From NCBI RefSeq assembly GCF_036324505.1, contig NC_086370.1, forward strand, positions 1,741,259 to 1,805,258: a stretch of DNA of 64,000 nucleotides. Reading direction: 5' to 3'. This document shows positions 10,750 through 22,129 of the stretch, one piece after another; position 1 is the stretch's first letter, and the number at the start of each line of letters is the position of its first letter. The position numbers were made by a program, and so were the translations under genes. Under the pieces are notes generated by a model. It worked only from the letters and a program-made list of their open reading frames with translations. It was not told the origin of the DNA and did no database searches. The DNA is from Eleginops maclovinus. Its lineage: Eukaryota > Chordata > Actinopteri > Perciformes > Eleginopidae.

Positions 10750-13385
10750 ATGGCGAGTTTCTACACTAGATGCCTGCAGGATCTCCCAAACATTTCCATC
10801 TCAGATGTCCACCGACTTGTTCGGATGGGCAGTTCTACACCGAAGAGCAAACGTGATAAGGGATACAAAATGTACCTATCCAGTTATATCGACAATTATG
10901 AAGGTAAGTTGTAACTATGGCACAATATTATTGTAGCTACATAGCTAACATTAGCGCTTACATAGTGATATTACTGTGGTAATAGCTTTACTTACTTTTA
11001 TAATTTAACGTGGTCTTTGCTCGACTTTTCAATGTTAGAAAGATATAAGATTATTGTTTTGTATAAAATAACATGTATGATGTTGAATTCCCACAGTTTC
11101 AAATAAAGATCCAGCAGGGAGAGTGAGCGTCAGGGCTGTTTGTTTCAGGTCGATGAGGAAAAACGATAAGCCTCACGACCTCAGAGTAGGGAGAAAAAGT
11201 GTCTTAACCTATGGTCTTAACTCATCTGTTCATGTCCAATTCTGGGGTATTTATGTGGCTAGATTTGGTAAGCTGTATGTAGACGAAAATAAGTGCACAA
11301 CCCCATGCGTAGCTTTCATGACTACCCCAGAAACGGGTTGCTGTTGCTCCTGTTCTTTGGAGCGTTTAGGCTAAGTGTAGACCTACGGTGGGTACATCAG
11401 TCAGTATGAGGTGAGAGCTGATTTTGTACCTGTAAACCTAGGCTATAATCAGCTGTTCTATGTTAACACCGTTGATTTAATAGTATAGTTTAAGGAAAAC
11501 CATCTAAGAGATTCGTGAGACAGGCTTACTTGTTTGAATGTGCTCAGACCAAATGTTAATCGTTGTTAAAGTGTTTAATTTAGGTACTGTAATAAACTAA
11601 AAAGGTTGCACTTTTTGCAGACCTACTCTAGCCTGAAAAGTCAGCCTGCCCTCATCTTTCTCATTTTTGGTTTTGTTATACAGTAGACATTTAAGTTTAA
11701 TGATTTAAATGTGACATTAAAGCCATTTTCTTTTGATTTATAGATGACTTTTGAGAACAGCTCACCTGTTCAGATTGCTGTGGCAGAGTGTTCCTGTGTG
11801 GCCGGAACAGCACTCTGTAACCATAATGTGGCGCTGTTATATCAAACGGCGCACTACTCCACACTCAATCTTAAGGCAGTGCCTCCTGTCCTTAGCTGCA
11901 CAGAAACGGAGCAGCAATGGCACAAACCAAGAACAATGGTAAGTATGCTTAGAACCTAATCATACATTGATAGCCTTCTTTGTTAATCTATGATATTTGT
12001 TAATTATGTTTTAATTACTTAAATTAATAATTTTGTTATGGTTTTCAGGGTGTGAAACCAGGCAGAGTAGGTGACATGGTCATCATTTCAACACGGCCAA
12101 AGTCCAGGCAGTACACGGTAGCAGATGGTGTAAGGTAGTATCTACTGTCATATGTTTAAGCAACATAAAATGAGTGGGAGTGAGGTGTGAGGTTTGGAAG
12201 TGAGGTTTTTCTTGGATATCCTCATTCATGGGTGTGGTTCAGCCACAGGCACGAAGACAAAGGCAACAGTTAATCAACGGCTTGGAAATTCTCTCTATGG
12301 AAAATGCGGAGTGATAATTAGTACCTAATTGTTGTATAAAACTTTGTTTACTGCTGTCTATGTTTCCTTTTGTTTTGTTTTCAGCGCGTTATTTGTTTCT
12401 TCTCTTAACTATGAACTTTATTTTCCTAAGGAGTAAGCGCTACAAGGCTGTGCGAGGGGACTTGCCAGACCCAGATGTCCTGAAAGTAGATGAGGCATAC
12501 AAGGACTTCACTGCAGACATTGCTCCACTCATCACCACCATGGCAATAAGCAGCGATGTTCCACTTGTTGATTCGGCCTACGGACCAGTCCAGGAAGGTA
12601 GCCCCATCTCCTACCAACATCCAGTGCCACTGAGTCGGGTAGTAGTTCGTCACCAGGACACCCCTACTCCACCAGCTCTGCCTTTGGATGGATACAGGCT
12701 GGATCCAACCACCTGTAACTTTGTTTGCAGCCACCAACAACAGAACCAGCTGACGTCCCTTGCCATAACCTTGGATATGGCAAGGAAAATAGAAGTTGCA
12801 ACGAGGGAGCAGAGCAACAGTGTAGAGTGGTACCATGTCAGGAAACCAAGGCTTACATCTTCCAGGTTCAGGGAGGTGTGCCATGTGAGAGGGCACAGTT
12901 CTGCTGAGAACCTGGCAGAGAGGATTCGCAAAGGTGGGGTTCAGACCACTTTAATGAAGAGGGGGCTGGCGCTGGAGCCAGTTGCTATCCAGGAGTATAG
13001 CAGAATCCAGAATGTAAGTTACTGGCCATGTGGCTTTGTGATACACCCAGATGCAACCTGGCTCGGATCCTCTCCCGATGGTGTGGTGTTCGATCCAACT
13101 GAGAGCCCACCATTTGGATTGGTCGAGATCAAGTGCCCCAACGTTAACAGTTATGTGGACTGTAGCTATATGCAAATGCAGAGCGGCACATTAAAACTAA
13201 AACATAGCCACAGCTACTACTGGCAGGTACAAGGTCAACTGTTACTCACTGGGATGGAATGGTGCGATTTCATTGTTTTTGCTGAGGAGGACATTCTCGT
13301 ACAGCGTATCCATAGGGATCCTGAGGTGGCAAGGGTGATACGGGAGAGGGGGGATTATTTCTTTTTTTATTTTTACTTGGGCTGA
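10750..13385 (+). CDS. SWIM zinc finger / YqaJ-like nuclease, transposon-encoded
   Basis: Five exons with GT-AG junctions in register: 10750-10903, 11097-11185, 11744-11938, 12049-12134, 12431-13385. They total 1479 nt, 492 codons plus TGA, with no disruption. The start is MASFYTRCLQDLPNISISDV. A SWIM-type zinc finger lies near residues 97-108 (CSC then CNH, a CxC-CxH pattern). The last exon carries a lambda-exonuclease/YqaJ-type domain: SSRFREVCH, RGLALEPVAIQEY and, near residues 385-410, SSPDGVVFD followed by GLVEIKCP, whose D and E-x-K are the metal-binding residues of this nuclease fold. Such proteins occur in many copies in fish and cnidarians and are thought to travel with DNA transposons. 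A role as accessory recombination nuclease is inference. The intact frame and near-identical TIRs suggest a recent insertion. Confidence 0.85.
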
Positions 13386-13499
13386 TGTTTTAAAGTCCGT
13401 GGTTCATTCAATCAGTTGTTACATGTTTTTGTTTGGATCTTATTGTTCACTTTAATAGTTCATCTTTACAAAAACACAGATCAGTTTTTTCATTCTGGT

Positions 13500-13913
13500 T
13501 TCATTGTTCATTTTTACAAATCTATACAATAACGCAAATCAGTGTTCTGGTTTCATTGTTCATTTTTACAAATCTATACAAAAACGCAAATCAGTGTTCT
13601 GGTTTCAGTGTTCATTACAAATCTATACAAAAACGCAAATCAGTATTTTGTTCTGGTTTCATTGTTCATTTTTACAAATCTATACAAAAACGCAAATCAG
13701 TGTTCTGGTTTCAGTGTTCATTACAAATCTATACAAAAACGCAAATCAGTATTTTGTTCTGGTTTCATTGTTCATTTTTACAAATCTATACAAAAACGCA
13801 AATCAGTATTTTGTTCTGGTTTCATTGTTCATTTTTACAAATCTATACAAAAACGCAAATCAGTATTTTGTTCTGGTTTCATTGTTTGTTCATTTTTACA
13901 AATCTATACAAAA
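13500..13913. repeat. minisatellite, about 50-57-bp unit, about 7-8 copies
   Basis: Tandem copies of a unit containing GGTTTCATTGTTCATTTTTA, CAAATCTATACAAAAACGCA and AATCAG. Shorter units lack TTTT in the middle and longer ones add TATTT at the junction. The array lies between the stop codons of the two convergent transposon genes. All three plus-strand frames stay open because the unit has no stops, so long frames here are not genes. Confidence 0.93.
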
Positions 13914-14251
13914 TCTTAACTAATGTATTGCTACTTTATGTCTTTAAATTACCTGAGACCATACTGTATTGTTCATTTGCAGTATTTCCTTATTAAATTA
14001 AGTATTTTGTTACTCCTAGTGTGTGTTAATTTGTTGATATTTGATTATTGAATAAGGGTTGTTCAAGATTTACTTATTAAATTCTACATGTTGTAATGTC
14101 ATCTCTGTGCGTCATCATTTTAATTTCAAGTCAGGAAAGTACTTGTTTTCTTGTTTTACACCACTTTTGATAGATACAGTCAAATGACAAAGGATCTTAC
14201 CACCTCAAAAATACACAATGGATAATATTCATAGGAATGTAATTTAATACA

Positions 14252-14854
14252 TTAATAATATATTATTACATACTCAAAATATGCACACATCTCATTACAA
14301 CATTTGCAGTATAATGGCAGGTGTAGCCCCTCGATCTGCTGTTCCAGCTCCAAAATCCTCCGACGCAAGGCTTCGTTGTCCTCAACCAAGTCACTTGCTC
14401 GTATCACCGTTTGTGGCAACACCGAGTAGTCGTGGTCAGTAGCTACAGCCGCGATTTCCATCTCGTTGTCAGAGACATCGGGACTCTCCACATCTGGCCG
14501 CGGGCGCCTCTCCCAAACACTCGGTCTAGGTGCCGATAGCTCAAACCCGTTCCAAGAAAACAGAACAGGGACTGATCCCTTTTGGAGTTTTCTTAGTCCC
14601 CCGGCTGTCACGACAAAATCTGTGCTTTTAAAGTGCCTACTACAGACCTTTGAATGTTTCGTCGGACTGAAATTATCCCTTCGGATTCTCCTCAGCCACT
14701 CGGCCCGTACCGCCGGGTCAACGGGAAATGAATGAAAGGAAAGTAGCTTATTGTACCTCGAAGAATTCGTACACTGAGGTACACAACAGTGCAGTGTCGA
14801 TGTCCCCACCCTTTGAAAGGTCAGTCGTCTTTCTTTTATTGTGAACACACTCAT
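14252..14854 (-). CDS. THAP-domain protein lacking a DDE domain
   Basis: A 200-residue single-exon frame from ATG 14854. Residues 20-90 form a THAP zinc finger: CCVPQC then CSRHF (C2CH), the W of AEWLRRIRRDNF, and a closing SVPVLF like the AVPTIF motif. THAP fingers bind DNA in a sequence-specific way and are the N-terminal TIR-binding module of several transposase families. Residues 160-180 (NEALRRRILELEQQIEGL) form a short coiled coil, as in THAP transposases just before the HTH and DDE parts. Here the frame ends at VIIYY after 20 more residues, and no DDE-like sequence follows before the minisatellite. This may be an internally deleted transposase or a regulatory protein. The start is about 75 bp from the right TIR. 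Confidence 0.8.
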   Translation of the reverse strand: MSVFTIKERRLTFQRVGTSTLHCCVPQCTNSSRYNKLLSFHSFPVDPAVRAEWLRRIRRDNFSPTKHSKVCSRHFKSTDFVVTAGGLRKLQKGSVPVLFSWNGFELSAPRPSVWERRPRPDVESPDVSDNEMEIAAVATDHDYSVLPQTVIRASDLVEDNEALRRRILELEQQIEGLHLPLYCKCCNEMCAYFEYVIIYY

Positions 14855-14929
14855 TGTACACTTCTAAATAGTAAAAGCCGGTTACCGGTATCCAGCTGTC
14901 AAACGCTATCATAACACGGAAGTGTTCGA

Positions 14930-14997
14930 CCGGAAGTTTAGACGCGCATACAAGTAACAGCGGAAGTAGAATTTACAGTTACCGTGCAACGAGGCTA
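14930..14997 (-). repeat. right terminal inverted repeat
   Basis: Inverted copy of 10660-10727; lies upstream of the THAP gene start. Confidence 0.9.
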
Positions 14998-15770
14998 TAT
15001 TCGGCCGTTCACGGAAACACCCGATTATGACGTATAAATGCGTTTCACGAAAGTTACGGCGCTTATTAAGCAATTTAAAACGTATACCCTAATTGCTAAA
15101 GTGCTTTGTTTTGAACGTTCAACACTGCAAAAGGAGAAATATGAACGTTACTTTTTTGTCTGAAATGATCAAATAAAGTCCACATTTCAGTGTTTACTGA
15201 ACTGTGTGGGGTTTTTAAAACATGTTTGAATTGTGATATACAAAGTGATAGGTTAAGGCATAACTAGTTTATAATAAACACATTTGTATTTATTTTAAAA
15301 TATGTCATATATGTTACATGCTTGGCCTGTCCGGGAGGTATGTGTGTGACGTGTGCACCTGGGGGTTGTGGGAAAGAGAACTGTCCGGCTGTGTAATGGC
15401 GACGACCGCGGTGAGGTGCACATGTGTAGTGTAGAGAGGGAAAAAGTGTCCAATTTTATCACGTTCTGTGTAAAATAAAGTGGCGGATGTTTCAACGGCA
15501 CCCAAACGCCTCCTCATCATTTTGTTATGGTAAAAATAGCCTGGGCGGCTGGTTACCGGCCTGACAACGAGCCAAGTTCAGACATTCAAAGGCCAGTGAG
15601 CATCCCAACTACGGTTCGGAGCCGAGATACTGTCCGAGGCTGAAAGAAAGGCATCATATAATCGTATTGGGATTCATGTGGGTTAATACCTGTGGACCGG
15701 AGGGTGAGGGTGACAAGCATCAGTCTCACTTTCCTTTTTTATTTCAATTCTACGGAGCCCCCTAGCGGAC
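14998..15770. other. noncoding, partly CpG-rich DNA upstream of the E3-ligase-like gene
   Basis: Flank of the transposon followed by a moderately CpG-rich stretch (15340-15620) that may hold the promoter of the plus-strand gene at 15771. An ATGGCGACGACCGCG|GTGAGG start-plus-donor at about 15396 could be a small first exon, but I cannot support it further. Confidence 0.4.
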
Positions 15771-17849
15771 ATGCAAAAGTCAATGTACTTCTGGGGCAGT
15801 TCGGCAACCTACTGCAGCACTCTGAGGCAGCTTGTAACCCATGGAATAGTCGTGGAGGAGGATTTGGCAAGGTTTCTTCGCTCCAGAGAGGTCCCACAAG
15901 AGGACATCATGAACATTCAAAGTGACAAGGTGGGCAGAACATTCAGTCAATTCACGCAATAAGTTACCGTAACAACACAGAGTCCGGAAAAGTCAAACAC
16001 TTTATAAGTAATACGGAGCTAGCATGGCAGCTTAGTTAACCTTAATACGAACGTGACACAGTAAACTGTGTTTTTCTCATCATGTACCGTGCAGTTTTAA
16101 AAAAAAGACTTTAATACAACGTTTAAACTTCGGAATTTGGGAAGCTACTGTTAGGCGGGGTAACGTCAGTACTAGTGTGTAGTAACTAGCTGGCTACCTA
16201 GCTAAACATGCTGATTTGTGGTGAAAAATAATGGTTGTTCGTAATATATTATCGATTTTATTTTTGCAGGTTGACAAGGCAGTGCTAACCATCATGACTG
16301 ATGAACAAATGGCAACATATATCACTTCATATGGTGACCAAGTACCTGTCCTCTCCTTCTGTCAACAAACAAAGTGCAGCACAGATAAAGAGACTCTTCT
16401 ACAGAAATTAAGAGATAAAATATGAGCACGGGAAAGTAGATCAAAGACAAAAGGAGCATTGTGTGGTGCATCAGGTGTGTTCCAAAAGGAAGGTGAAGGC
16501 ATGTCAAGAAAAGGAAATAATGCAGCAGAAAAGACTTCCAGGAAGATTGAAATTGGATGGCTTCATTTTAACAACAAGGAATACCAACAAGTGAGGACCA
16601 GCAATGGCGGAGGAACAAGACATGCAACGGTGGAAAAAACAACAACTGTTGCTCAACTTTTGGAAATGGGAAAGAAGCTATTTTTCCCAGATGGCCACTC
16701 AACACAAGGGCCAGTTGAAGACTTCACCTTTGATGTCTGTGATTTTAAAAGAAACCAGATCCCTTTAAATGACACTGTTGGCAGACTTTATGAACAAATC
16801 AACCTGAAGCTGCTTAAATTTTACATATCCACAAACGAAGAAGCCCACTCAGCAGATCAATCCTCATCTGAGGTAGAAAAACAGTGAAGTTTCCTTATCT
16901 GTAGATTCATTAGACATCACTGAGGGAGCAGACTCACCGTTGACTACACATGGATCTGTTGATGCAGATGAATTGATTACAGATCTGCCCGAGCTTGGAA
17001 ATTCATCTGACAGCGACAATAGCGAACAGGTTTGTGGCAGTAGGAAATATAAACTAACTTTAACTACAGGGACAGATGCAAAGTGATAGTGCTTGAAGAT
17101 TAAACTTCAGGTAATAACTTAATAAAAAAATAATGTATATGGATTTCATAAAACAGAAAGGTTCCATTGTGTGCCATCAGTCACCAAAGTGTGTGTCAGC
17201 AACTTTCTGTATATACATAGTTATAGTTATGGCAGGCCTATTTAGCACACGCTTTTGTCCAAGGCGTTACCAACATACTTTCGCCTCTATGTTTCATTTT
17301 TTCCTGGACTTTGTTGTTGACGTGTGGACAGACGCATACATTTTTTTTGTTGCATATTTTTTTGCAATTTCATACATTTATTTTGAATGTTTTGAAAAAT
17401 ACCACTTATATACTGTATGTATATGTTTGCTGCCAATGTGCCTGAGACTCTGAAGAAAGATTGAAGAATATCTAAAAAATATTGCACAATGTCTTTTATT
17501 CTTAATAGGCTTATGTGGAGTTTCTTTGAGTCATATGTATTTTTTTGCACAACGTTTAATATTAATTGTGAAACATGTTTTTCTCCCTGCCATTATTACA
17601 AATGACTGCTGACAGCAAAACATTTTCTATTTGTTGCAGAATCTGCATTTCCAGATACAACCAAGATCGAAAAAACAAAGAGCAACCTCTGAGACTGCAG
17701 AAGGTCCAAGAAAATCACATTGCTCACATTCAACCCCAACAGACATGAACACAATTCACATTGGCTAGATGTAGGGCACCAACTGCATTGAAATGATTGA
17801 TCTGAACAGTGCAGTTTCTGATGACTCCCCACAAACAGAGCCTTGGGTA
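15771..17849 (+). pseudogene. G2/M-phase E3 ligase-like (teleost multi-copy family), broken
   Basis: Exons: 15771-15929 (MQKSMYFWGSSATYCSTLRQ, then VVEEDLARFLRSREVPQEDI), then 16270 to about 16887, a part in another frame to about 17030, and a weaker one at 17641-17849. The first junction, DK|VDKAVLTIMTDEQMATYI, is in frame. Then come a Cys-rich stretch, KLRDKI, a TGA (16423-16425), and in the same frame IEIGWLHFNNKEYQQVRTSN, GGGTRHATVEKTTTVAQLLE, FFPDGHS and FTFDVCDFK. These blocks are typical of the N-terminal half of proteins annotated in fish as G2/M phase-specific E3 ubiquitin ligase-like, which end in a HECT domain; no HECT domain is present here. A frameshift in an A-run near 16876 moves the acidic tail (SVDSLDITEGADSPLTTHGS) into another frame. 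The name is from memory of annotation, not of function. Confidence 0.6.
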
Positions 17850-18072
17850 AGGGGGTAGAAATGCAAATATATGTATTAAAACCAGTAAACACAGAAAAAA
17901 TAGAGAAATGTATTGCTACTTCAATTCAATAAATGTCCTTAATGCGAGAAACAAAGTTCGAATGAATCACCATCACCACCACCGTCTCCTCCGTCAGATT
18001 TACCAACCCACCAGCTGTTTTGGTTCATGTTTGCTGCGGTGTCTGGTTCATGTTGAGCTGTTAGTGTATATA
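17133..18072. other. noncoding AT-rich DNA between broken gene and Tc1 element
   Basis: Apart from the weak exon at 17641-17849 nothing is recognised. A plus-strand frame at 17133-17453 shows no splice context or family signature. Confidence 0.5.
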
Positions 18073-19076
18073 CAGTGGGGAGAACAAGTATTTGATACAC
18101 TGCCGATTTTGCAGGTTTTCCCACTTACAAAGCATGCAGAGGTCTGTATTTTTTTATCATAGGTACTCTTCAACTGTGAGTGACGGAATGTAAAACTAAA
18201 ATCCAGAAAATCACATTGTATGATTTTTAAGTAATTAATTTGCATTTTACTGCATGACAAGTATTTGATACATCAGAAAAACAGAACTTAATATTTGGTA
18301 CAGAAACCTTTGTTTGCAATTACAGAGAGCAGACATTTCCTGTAGTTCTTGACCAGGTTTGCACACACTGCAGCAGGGATTTTGGCCCATTCCTCCATAC
18401 AGATCTTCTCCAGATCCTTCAGGTTTCGGGCTTTCACTGGGCAATACAGACTTTCAGCTCCCTCCAAAGATTTTTCTATTGGGTTCAGGTCTGGAGACTC
18501 GCTAGGCCACTCCAGGACCTTGAGATGCTTCTTACAGAGCCACTCCTTAGTTGCCCTGGCTGTGTGTTTTGGGTCGTTGTCATGCTGAAAGACCAAGCCG
18601 CAACCCATCTTCAATGCTCTTACTGAGGGAAGGAGGTTGTTGGCCAAGATCTCACTACATGGCCCCATCCATCCTCCCCTCAATACAGTGCAGTCATCCT
18701 GTCCCCTTGCAGAAAAGCATCCCCAAAGAATGATGTTTCCACCTCTATGCTTCATGGTTGGGATGGTGTTCTTGGGGTTGTACTCATCCTTATCTTCCTC
18801 CAAACATGGCGAGTGGAGTTCAGACCAAAAAGCTCTATTTTTGTCTCATCAGACCACATAACCTTCTCCCATTCCTCCTCTGGATCATCCAGATAGTCAT
18901 TGGAAAACTTCAGACGGGCCAGGACATGCACTGGCTTGAGCAGGGGGACCTTGCGTGCGCTGCAGGATTTTAATCCATGACGGTGTAGTGTGTTACTAAT
19001 GGTTTTCTTTGAGACTGTGGTCCCAGCTCTCTTCAGGTCATTGACCAGGTCCTGCCGTGTAGTTCTGGGCTGATCC

Positions 19077-19081
19077 CTCAC
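19077..19081. repeat. 5-bp target duplication CTCAC (left)
   Basis: CTCAC directly before CAGGG of the hAT element; the same word occurs at 26100-26104 directly after CCCTG. Deleting one copy with the element restores the Tc1 transposase frame. Confidence 0.88.
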
Positions 19082-19445
19082 CAGGGTTGCCGCGGGGTAG
19101 TGAAAGGTAGTAAAAGGTAGTAAATGAAATTAGGCCGAATTAAGGCCGGTAAAAAGTAGTGAAAAGTAGTAAACGTCATCTGACGAGGTAGTAAATTTTC
19201 GAACACCAATCCAGCTGGGCGTATGATTTTTTCTATTTGTGTAATTTACGTGCAGGCCTATCTCCTTAAATTACTAAACTTGCGTGGATTTATTTTCATG
19301 TTGCAAGTAGCAGGGCCGCGGGAAGTAATTTTGAGCAGGGGGTGCTGAAGTTCGCCAAGCCACGCCCCCCTTAGTTATTGTTGCTAAGTCCAACAACATT
19401 TTCGCGGCTATTCAATGATGTCACATGTACCTCGCGCACTCCCTC

Positions 19446-19460
19446 AATCATTTTAGGTAC
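19446..19460. repeat. 15-bp target duplication of the retro-insertion (left)
   Basis: AATCATTTTAGGTAC, repeated exactly at 19835-19849 right after the poly(A) tract. Confidence 0.88.
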
Positions 19461-19834
19461 GATACAGGGATATATTGAGGCGCATGAAGGACCCAACTTG
19501 GCCACCGGGCGAACCGATGAAGAGCGTACGGACATTGAAGACATGCTGGCCGTGGTTAGAGGATATCCTGTAGTGACTGCAGCCCGCCCTGGTCCGGTGG
19601 CTGATGACTGAGAAATCTGGAGGGACTCTAAGACACTAAATGCCTCAAGCAATGGGTCTTTCCTTATATAACCTACAGTATTATTCCGATCTTGTTCGAG
19701 TTTCTTATTCTTGTTATCTGTTCTACAACAAACTTAGTTAAGACTAACTTCCAATTACGCTACTTCATTTACTACCAATATTAACGGAGATAATCCAATA
19801 TAAACATATTGATTTAAAAAAAAAAAAAAAAAAA
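19461..19834 (+). mobile_element. retro-inserted cDNA fragment with poly(A) tail
   Basis: A 374-bp insert between exact 15-bp direct repeats, ending in about 20 A residues (19816-19834). Its 5' part holds the end of an open frame (EAHEGPNLATGRTDEERTDI, then EDMLAVVRGYPVV, ending PVADD and TGA at 19609-19611). About 200 bp of 3' UTR-like sequence and the tail follow. These are the hallmarks of LINE-mediated retroposition of a 5'-truncated mRNA. I do not recognise the source protein. It sits in the 5' leader of the hAT transposase gene. Confidence 0.82.
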
Positions 19835-22129
19835 AATCATTTTAGGTACCCGGCTAGCTTGCTGTCAAACCTCTTCGCGAGTTCGCCAGTTAAGACATGG
19901 GCAAATGCAAATTTTCGGACCTCTGGCTGGAGGAATCGTTGTTTAAAGAATGGCTTAGGCCAGTAGTTGGCAACAGCCAAGAGGCTTATTGCAACGTCTG
20001 CAAGAAGACGATAAGCATTACCTGGATGGGGGTGAAGGCGGTGAAATCGCACATGCTATCAAGTAGCCACCAAGCTAGGATGCGTGGACGTAATGCTCAG
20101 CTACCGCTGTCACTGTTTTACACTGGCACAACGGCTACATCGACGCCCTCAACCTCAACTGCTCCTTCAACCTCCACTGCTCCCTCAACCTCGCTTGCTC
20201 TCCCCCTGCAATACCCTGCCAGTAGTCCTACCACCAGCAACAGGTGCACGACAGACGGTCAGAAGCAGACGCTAGGCACTACCACCTCTACCTTGCAGGC
20301 TGAGGTACTGTGGTGTTTAGATGTAGCAATGAAACACCACTCGTTCAACTCGAACGAAGGCATAGGAGAGCTGTTCAGAAATATGTTCCCGGACTCCGAA
20401 ATCGCCAAATCCTTCGCTTTGGGCAAGGATAAAACCGGGTACATAATAAAATTTGGCATCGCACCCTATTTTAAGAGGCAACTGGTTGAGGCCATAAATA
20501 ATGCCGGACCGTACGTCCTTATGTTCGATGAGAGCCTCAATCAATCGTCAAAGAAAAAACAAATGGACATACACATTCGTTTTTTGGAGGATGGTTGTGT
20601 ACGCTCGAGGTATTTTGGCTCACAATTCCTGGGACATGGGAGAGCTGACGATCTGTTGCAGCACATCAAAGTAAGTTTATTTTCCTATTATACTTATTGG
20701 TTACATAGGGGAGATTGTTTGCACATTTTCATGGATTTTTGATAATTGTATTTATTTAGCTTACTGTTGAATTTCTGTAATATAATATTGTAAAATGTAT
20801 GCAATTAAAAAGATGTATCAGCCAACAAAGCTTAGGGTGACCAGACGTCACAAGACTGTAGGTCAAAGTGTTAGCCGTTATGCTTAAATTCGTTCGTTCG
20901 TTCGTAAATTCAATCTGACGCTCTGAAAAATAGAATCGCGCTCTGAGTTTGAAAAAGACGAGCGTTCTTCTGGCCGTGAATTTCCGAACTGTTAAAATGT
21001 TTCAGAGTGTGCTCGGAGTGGCAATTTACGAACGCACCCTTAATCTGAAGGTTGAGCATGGCTCTGATAAAGCCAAACCTATATTATAGGGATTTAGTTT
21101 ATTATAGTGAGCCACATTTGGAGAACCAATGATCTAACTTTGACAAAGCAGTCCTTGACATAGGCCTAATATCTATCACTGTGAAATGTATCCCAAGACC
21201 TGACTCATGTTTTACTTTAGGATAATAAAGCTAAATGTTTGATTTGAAGCATATACAGTATTACCTTCTGATGTGTATTGAATGTGGTTTACTTAAGCAA
21301 TACATTAACTTCTGTGTGACAATTCACAGGAATGTGTTGCAAAACTCAACATGAGGCAGCTTCTCTCAGTAGGAATGGATGGCCCAAATGTAAATTTCAA
21401 ACTCCTGGATCTCCTTCAAAAGGAACATGCTGAGCTGCATGGAGGTGCTCAAGTCCTGATGGTTGGGAGCTGTGGACTCCATACCCTCCACAATGCCATG
21501 AAGGCAGGCTTTACAGGCTGGCAAATTGACAAACTCCTGCGCGCTCTCCATTACCTCTTCCACAACGTTCCTGCCCGGAGAGAGGACTACACCAACATCA
21601 CCGGGTCGTCCTGCTTTCCCCTCTCTTTCTGCGGCCACAGATGGGTGGAAAATGTGCCGGTTGCAGAGAGAGTCCTGGAAGTTTGGACCATGATTCAGAA
21701 GTTTGTCAATGCTGTTGAGGATAAGAAGGTCACAAAACCAAACACGGCCTCTTATGATGCCATCCTGGCAGCACAAGGGGATCCACTCTTAATCCCAAAG
21801 CTTCAATTCTTCCTCGCCATTGCGAGAAGTTTTAACCCATTTCTCAAGAAGTACCAAACAGACGAGCCAGTGTTGCCTTTTTTGGCAGAAGATTTAACTG
21901 AGCTCCTGTTGGTAAGTATCACTGTAAAGATTTTGATTCATTAATTTGAATGTAAACCTATATTAATGTATATGAATGTCTGGGTAACTATCTTCTTGTT
22001 GTTGTCATCATCAGAGTTTACTGCGGCGGTTCATCAAAAGGGAACTCCTACAGGACCAAACCCCCCTGCAGCTGATTAAATTGGACATCTCTGAGGAGAA
22101 GAACTGGGTCTCCCTCAAAAGGGTAGATA

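Larger units (their letters stand above)
10660..14997. mobile_element. two-gene DNA transposon with 68-bp TIRs (PHIS/ISL2EU-like, tentative)
   Basis: The boundaries are a pair of inverted repeats, 10660-10727 and 14930-14997, which differ by about two substitutions and one 1-bp gap. Both begin TAGCCTCGTTGCACGGTAAC at the outer edge, and a TA dinucleotide at each edge is compatible with a 2-bp target duplication. Inside are two convergent genes, each starting within 25-80 bp of a TIR: a plus-strand SWIM/YqaJ gene (10750-13385) and a minus-strand THAP gene (14854-14252), with a minisatellite between. From memory, THAP-plus-DDE transposases with a second YqaJ-type nuclease occur in the ISL2EU group near PIF/Harbinger. 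No DDE domain is present here, so the assignment is tentative and the copy may be non-autonomous. Confidence 0.75.

Noticed and set aside
13433..13996. Three overlapping long plus-strand frames rich in Phe, Tyr and Lys
   Set aside because: All three frames are open because the minisatellite unit has no stop; none has a start or splice context in the transposon genes.
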